From positions 1-64,000 of the IMG/VR virus record IMGVR_UViG_3300044797_000394: a DNA stretch of 64,000 nucleotides; one strand, 5' to 3'. The position numbers and the translations under genes are program-made. Below, piece by piece: positions 61,001-64,000 of this stretch. The number at the start of each line of letters is the position of its first letter. Position 1 is the first letter of the stretch. The DNA comes from a virus. The notes beneath the pieces are model-generated. The model made no database searches and had not been told where the DNA came from. It was given only the letters and a program-made list of their open reading frames with translations.

Positions 61001-62373
61001 CCGCAACGAACCTTCTTCGCCAAAATGTCAGCACGGCGACGTTCTGGATCGAAATTGATGCGGACGGCGACTCAACCTTCGTTTTGAACGCCGATTGCAT
61101 CGATATCACACGTTCCACGGTCAACCCGATTACGAGCTTCTCCAGCGGGAACTACGTCATCGAGGCTAGCGTCTTCGGCTTCGACCGAGGGACGTTCGAC
61201 ATCACCCAGGAGCCTCGTTTCGTTCTTTCCAGGTCGCGTCAGACGTCACAGGCTGGTAACACCGTGACACGAGCCTCGAACATCGGGGTCAGTATTTCGG
61301 GTCCGACGAGCGTTCTCCCAGGCCCTGCAACGCCAACCGACACCGTTTTGGTCAACTATTCCAGGACCCCCTACCAGGGCGATCCGTGGGGCAGCCAAAC
61401 AAACTACGTCGACATTCCTCAGTACCTAGGCCCGATTCAGACCGCTAGCGCTTACCAGGTCGATTCCACGGAGCTCACGGAGACCGCACTGACTCGACCG
61501 AACCAGAAGGCTCTCGAGGTCCTCGCGTCTGTTGGGTTCGTCACCACGATGGGTACGGGTCGATTTTCTGGGGACGTTGCTTCTGCAACTTCGATGGACT
61601 TCCGTAATGTTGGTTACGAGAACCCCTCCCAGTACCCGCCCTCGACCTCAGGTCAGGCGCGTCCCACGACTCTCGTCGGCGCCCTAGCGGACGACACGAC
61701 CGAGGTCGGGACACAGTACCTAGGAGCTACCGAAAGGCTTCCCTTGGGCGCCCTGTGGCGCGACAAGGACTTCCGAGGCGGTAGTTTGGGTAATGGCACC
61801 TTTGCACCGCTCCTCTATCTTGGAGCTCACGGAGAGGCGTCTTCTCGTTCGAACCTTACCTCGAACACCCAATACGAACAAATCGAGGTTCCTCTCGATA
61901 CAGCTTCCGTGGCGTCTGGCACTGCCGGTGATTTGGTGGCTCAGGTCGACGGGGAACCAGTCAGCTACAACCTCCTCGTGAATTTCCGCGTCAATCGAGG
62001 GGGATCTCTCTTTACCATGAATGGGGCACACCCGGGCGGGGAAGTGGCAGCAGAATACACTTCCGTAACGGCTCCAGCCAGCCACTCGAACGTACTAGCT
62101 GGTCGCGCGATGCTCGTTCGCAACGCGGTAACCTCCGTTGGAGGAAACGAGGTCAGTGCTGGCGACGAGCTCATGCTACTCGTTTTGACGAACGTTCAGC
62201 AGTTGACGGACAACAATCCCCACCCGGCGTTCGTTTACATCGGAACGAACGGCGCGAACGAGGGATACTCGGCAGCGGACCTCTACCGTATCGAAGGACA
62301 TCCTGTCCTGAACGACAATGTTCGCCTTGACACCAATCCCGCAACGATCACCCTGTCGAGGAGGGACTCGTGA
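58021..62373 (+). CDS. Very large adaptor-like structural protein (paralogue of 51,780)
   Basis: 1450 aa, with GAGGA six bases before the ATG. The N-terminal region parallels the gene at 51,780 (VIWQQGKPPLDSELTLLQDL, VSGWLGNEM, VVNGWLIPV, DFVFLEVWLAQL, RVQVQYRIRVA, DPGLWRAGDG, LGTVDGYTYAIPLAGVFRRN), and the second block RPDGLFSDQIAFTDLLDLRH likewise. Between them (about 58,954-59,190) is a different domain with a familiar phage pattern (IQIGDELLTYSAITGTTISG, VRGVNGTRADAH). A further module-like stretch is at about 60,215-60,425. The long C-terminal half is beta-rich with no clear repeat. GTGA overlap with the next gene. Confidence 0.77.
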   Translation: MTLYYGSGVSRVLDPSSTQYLDVIWQQGKPPLDSELTLLQDLATGWRRKIVLRDTVSGWLGNEMNNPTSFITNSTYSNWWRFGRQRTGEVQAVEWAVVNGWLIPVTGTRTGTPPGSPDDVDTYNVIAMDPPPSNSGDSRVDFVFLEVWLAQLAPNPSATNKPSSSAVYKYGNVEGGYSYLADDLIDPELGFETTERVQVQYRIRVAKGLVGLTTNPDGFDPTVVFGQGAASSATNYTFTNMRSTLGDPGLWRAGDGTQNALGTVDGYTYAIPLAGVFRRNSVNWNGDPSQNLNGGFNRNPLAVDRTGIATFSTVPTLSATISSTATMATLVSATNIPLPATPATAVLIQIGDELLTYSAITGTTISGLVRGVNGTRADAHASGSTISVISTRPDGLFSDQIAFTDLLDLRHVVNPNGFDYQALLDTNLDKLLRGTLRSTWKRTGAGPQGPYVVYQDKISQNTAGLGITELDAPDGFRQIFSDAAVIQKIETVIQPTGSVPPATVSNTGYSLSVTATQTVQATSSMFSAGDSFTFPIAALQTSVPGSDTDQIRWVNDSLSSAVTLRIDGQQENVPTSLYTVTGGGAPNTNLVVTLGGGFPATANQIYVTLHVQYGPGRGLARRPNSIQSMTFVSPASELLVNTAGVPSTNFPAKIGWAPLWSRYRGGNTTNALYKRNLPVTATFYADLGSKTAIIAPFRQIIWPTSFITLDGTAANVASSYNPALTPPSPVVTSSTGTANGSTTFADTTAAAFTSGQVGYALQITNGSQPGRYTIVSYTDSGHVVLDRSVPTGSSLSYTVTLAQGLMPTKAADGVTSKWTTTDPLGLFSCSTDFSSTGYLNTKNIYVTLPRSMVPNWGEVDVPILPVNAASTTFSEGINFMFLSGEYASPATGDSNYVSYAASGSLTWAVFTTANFSGSSPFPVATYNTAVSLPGSLTGAGMQFFSDTRNLNRQGLQLPPFYGIARLFAVYEAGDYKLNGSAYNGTDRTPKTGTTATNLLRQNVSTATFWIEIDADGDSTFVLNADCIDITRSTVNPITSFSSGNYVIEASVFGFDRGTFDITQEPRFVLSRSRQTSQAGNTVTRASNIGVSISGPTSVLPGPATPTDTVLVNYSRTPYQGDPWGSQTNYVDIPQYLGPIQTASAYQVDSTELTETALTRPNQKALEVLASVGFVTTMGTGRFSGDVASATSMDFRNVGYENPSQYPPSTSGQARPTTLVGALADDTTEVGTQYLGATERLPLGALWRDKDFRGGSLGNGTFAPLLYLGAHGEASSRSNLTSNTQYEQIEVPLDTASVASGTAGDLVAQVDGEPVSYNLLVNFRVNRGGSLFTMNGAHPGGEVAAEYTSVTAPASHSNVLAGRAMLVRNAVTSVGGNEVSAGDELMLLVLTNVQQLTDNNPHPAFVYIGTNGANEGYSAADLYRIEGHPVLNDNVRLDTNPATITLSRRDS

Positions 62374-62564
62374 TTGGTCACCTGACATATCTCGACATTC
62401 CTGCTGATGTTCGTTCCAAGGCAGCCGCTCGCATGCGGGAGCAAATTCGTGGTGTGATGATCGGAAACGTTCTTTCCACTGAGCAGATCTCTCGACTTCA
62501 AGATAGATTGAGTCGACTCGACCAGTGGGAACGAGGGTATATCCCTTTACGTCCTCAGAGCTGA
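62370..62564 (+). CDS. Small helical protein, 64 aa
   Basis: GTG start overlapping the stop of the large gene before it. The product is helical and charged: AARMREQIRGVMIGNVLSTE, QISRLQDRLSRLDQWERGY. It is unlike its fibre neighbours and resembles a small dimeric adaptor or chaperone. Support is the coupled overlap and the lack of another gene here. No family recognised. Confidence 0.55.
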   Translation: MIGHLTYLDIPADVRSKAAARMREQIRGVMIGNVLSTEQISRLQDRLSRLDQWERGYIPLRPQS

Positions 62565-62588
62565 TTCCTTTTATGGTGGCCCCTATTT

Positions 62589-63038
62589 GTGGCTCCTGAA
62601 CTCAGAGACGGTATTGAGGTATTTGCGAATTGGCAGACGATTCTGTTCTGCATGTCCGTCTATCTTCTTACCCAGTTCTTTCGTTCCATCGTTGAGCACA
62701 TGCCCGCAACGAAGTCCTTTTCTCAGGGTTGGATATGGCAAACGGTACTTTTGCCGTTTGGCCCTGTAGGAGCTGGAATGCTGCTTGCAGTCGTTTGCAA
62801 GAAGTTTCCCTGGCCCATGCCCGTGTCAAATATCTTGAGTGCTAAGCTCATGTACGGGGCTGCTTGTGGAGTCGGTTGTGGGTGGGTCTTTGCTCGTGTT
62901 AAGGAATGGTTCGGAGTTGCCGCCGAGTCGAATAACCCACTTGTTCAGAAGGTGGTATCGAAGGTGATAAACTCTACCCCCTCCGTACCCGCTGGCGCTT
63001 TTGGTCCTCGAAAGCCATCCAGTCCACCACCACAATGA
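62589..63038 (+). CDS. Small multi-pass membrane protein (holin-like?)
   Basis: 149 aa with a GTG start. Three hydrophobic segments are visible at about residues 16-31 (QTILFCMSVYLLTQFF), 50-70 (WQTVLLPFGPVGAGMLLAVV) and 86-103 (KLMYGAACGVGCGWVFA); the C-terminal 40 residues are soluble and Ser/Pro-rich. Size and topology would suit a holin, and a lipoprotein lies two genes downstream, but no endolysin is in the window, so this is only a suggestion. The stop overlaps the next start (ATGA). Confidence 0.6.
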   Translation: MAPELRDGIEVFANWQTILFCMSVYLLTQFFRSIVEHMPATKSFSQGWIWQTVLLPFGPVGAGMLLAVVCKKFPWPMPVSNILSAKLMYGAACGVGCGWVFARVKEWFGVAAESNNPLVQKVVSKVINSTPSVPAGAFGPRKPSSPPPQ

Positions 63039-63310
63039 GTGATTACTTTTACGACCGACGCTCCTCTTTTGAGAGGCGAGCCAACCTTCACTATGACTCC
63101 GCCGAGGAGGACGCAGCTTGGATTGCGAGTGAGGTCATCCGTAAGGGCAAGTCTCACGGATGGGTTGAGGAACCAGGAGAAAAGGCTGTTGCTGCCGAGA
63201 TCGAGAAGATACTCGCAAAGTACAACATTGGGTACACCGGTGAGGGGACTTGGACCCACCACACCGGAGGAACACGAAACTTTCTATTGCACACGGAGAA
63301 GGAACCATGA
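63035..63310 (+). CDS. Small soluble protein, 91 aa
   Basis: Coupled by ATGA overlaps at both ends: its start overlaps the membrane-protein stop and its stop overlaps the lipoprotein start. It starts MSDYFYDRRSSFERRANLHY and has a helical middle (AAWIASEVIRKGKSHGWVEE, AAEIEKILAKYNIGYTG). It is charged and cytoplasmic by composition. No family recognised; the overlaps are the main evidence. Confidence 0.65.
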   Translation: MSDYFYDRRSSFERRANLHYDSAEEDAAWIASEVIRKGKSHGWVEEPGEKAVAAEIEKILAKYNIGYTGEGTWTHHTGGTRNFLLHTEKEP

Positions 63311-63828
63311 AAAACATTCTCATTGCCACTGTCATCGGGCTCAGCGTCCTTGGGACCGGCTGTGCCACTCTTACCAACTGGTGGGATCAGTTCCAATCAA
63401 ACCCAGCGGAAGTCGTTTCGGCTTTCGAGTCGGTCGAGGAGACTGTTCTCGCGGACGTCTCGGTTGCCTGGAGCACCGTTCAACCCCTCATTCCTGCCGC
63501 CAACGTCACCGCCGTCACCGCTGACTATGAGACGGCTCTTACAGCGGTCAACCACGCGGTAGCAGCCCTCAACGCGGCCCTTCAGGCGGCCGCGACGGCG
63601 CAGACCCCGAGCCCCGACTTTACGGCGCTTATGGGCGATGTTACAACCGCGGTCGGACAGGTGATCGCCATCGTGGATCAGTTCGGTGGAAACGTGACCG
63701 CGCCCGTCGCTGGAGTCGTCCACCTCGCCGCTCCCGCCCCCCAGGCAACCCTTGCGATTGCGCAATCGGCTCTTGCAGATGCCCACGCGGGCCTGACAGT
63801 TTTGAAGGGCTGGCACTCGGGTCACTGA
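63307..63828 (+). CDS. Lipoprotein-like protein, possibly spanin-like or accessory
   Basis: 173 aa. It starts MKNILIATVIGLSVLGTGC, a short basic N-terminus, a hydrophobic core and a cysteine at residue 19 in a loose lipobox (V-L-G-T-G-C; position -3 is glycine rather than the usual leucine). The rest is Ala/Val-rich and helical (TADYETALTAVNHAVAALNA, ATLAIAQSALADAHAGLTVL), so a lipid-anchored helical coiled domain is plausible. A GAAGG site lies just before ATG 63,307. In a diderm host such proteins may be outer-membrane spanins; no partner inner-membrane spanin is seen, so this is a tentative idea. Confidence 0.66.
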   Translation: MKNILIATVIGLSVLGTGCATLTNWWDQFQSNPAEVVSAFESVEETVLADVSVAWSTVQPLIPAANVTAVTADYETALTAVNHAVAALNAALQAAATAQTPSPDFTALMGDVTTAVGQVIAIVDQFGGNVTAPVAGVVHLAAPAPQATLAIAQSALADAHAGLTVLKGWHSGH

Positions 63829-64000
63829 TGGACGTTTCGCTTCGAGTCGCCGAGCGATATCAACTCGCAATCCGTGTAGCAGAACGGACTAAGCGTGGGG
63901 ACTCCATCGGCGACCCGAAGGAGCTTCTCCTCCTCTTCAGGATCGGCGTGGCGAAATACGCAGAGAAAGAAGCCGATGCCAAGGAGTACCTGCGCCTTCA
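63828..64000 (+). CDS. Hypothetical protein (3' end outside window)
   Basis: The ATG overlaps the previous stop (TGATG), and the frame is open to the right edge. The visible 57 residues are helical and charged: MDVSLRVAERYQLAIRVAER, TKRGDSIGDPKELLLLFRIG, VAKYAEKEADAKEYLRL. It cannot be identified from this part. Confidence 0.6.
   Translation, partial: MDVSLRVAERYQLAIRVAERTKRGDSIGDPKELLLLFRIGVAKYAEKEADAKEYLRL

Overview
The window is a 64 kb block of virion structural genes from a large (probably jumbo) tailed phage with a contractile, myovirus-type tail. All supported genes lie on the + strand, packed with short gaps or ATGA/TAATG/GTGA overlaps. The sequence contains a T4 gp27/P2 gpD-like hub, a gp5/gpV-like spike with an OB fold, a gp25-like wedge component, a baseplate J (gp6)-like protein, a gpI-like protein and a large set of fibre proteins. 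I see no tRNA, replication, packaging or host-derived gene. A small lipoprotein at the right end fits a host with an outer membrane; nothing names the host further.

Layout. Positions 1-22,381 are the baseplate core: a hub-associated protein and its lysozyme-bearing paralogue, the hub, the spike, several large structural proteins, a gp25-like protein and a J-like protein. Positions 22,402-37,052 are a fibre region: a 2,174-aa depolymerase-like fibre, a gpI-like connector, small fibre or Ig-like proteins, one strong terminator (30,577) and a pair of paralogous fibres (31,818 and 35,247) that share their translation leaders. Positions 37,073-45,193 are a single 2,706-aa gene whose middle is a 71-unit, 20-residue repeat array. 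Positions 45,190-57,974 hold lectin-like, Ig-like and beta-propeller-like fibre proteins, followed by the first of two paralogous large adaptor-like proteins (51,780 and 58,021). Positions 62,370-64,000 are small genes, including a multi-pass membrane protein and a lipoprotein that could be a lysis or accessory set.

The most unusual feature is a beta-rich module of about 70 residues, consensus roughly TNGSATVTGTxTSF / VGQxITFSGG / GTYxIxSIxSxTSLTLTTNYTGT. It recurs in at least seven genes, with looser relatives in others. Several copies sit inside another copy of the same module, in one place three deep, and at one site two paralogous proteins carry different modules. This suggests that the fibre and baseplate-periphery proteins of this phage evolve by repeated insertion and swapping of small domains. 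Functions given below are inferred from motif and order; no database search was possible.
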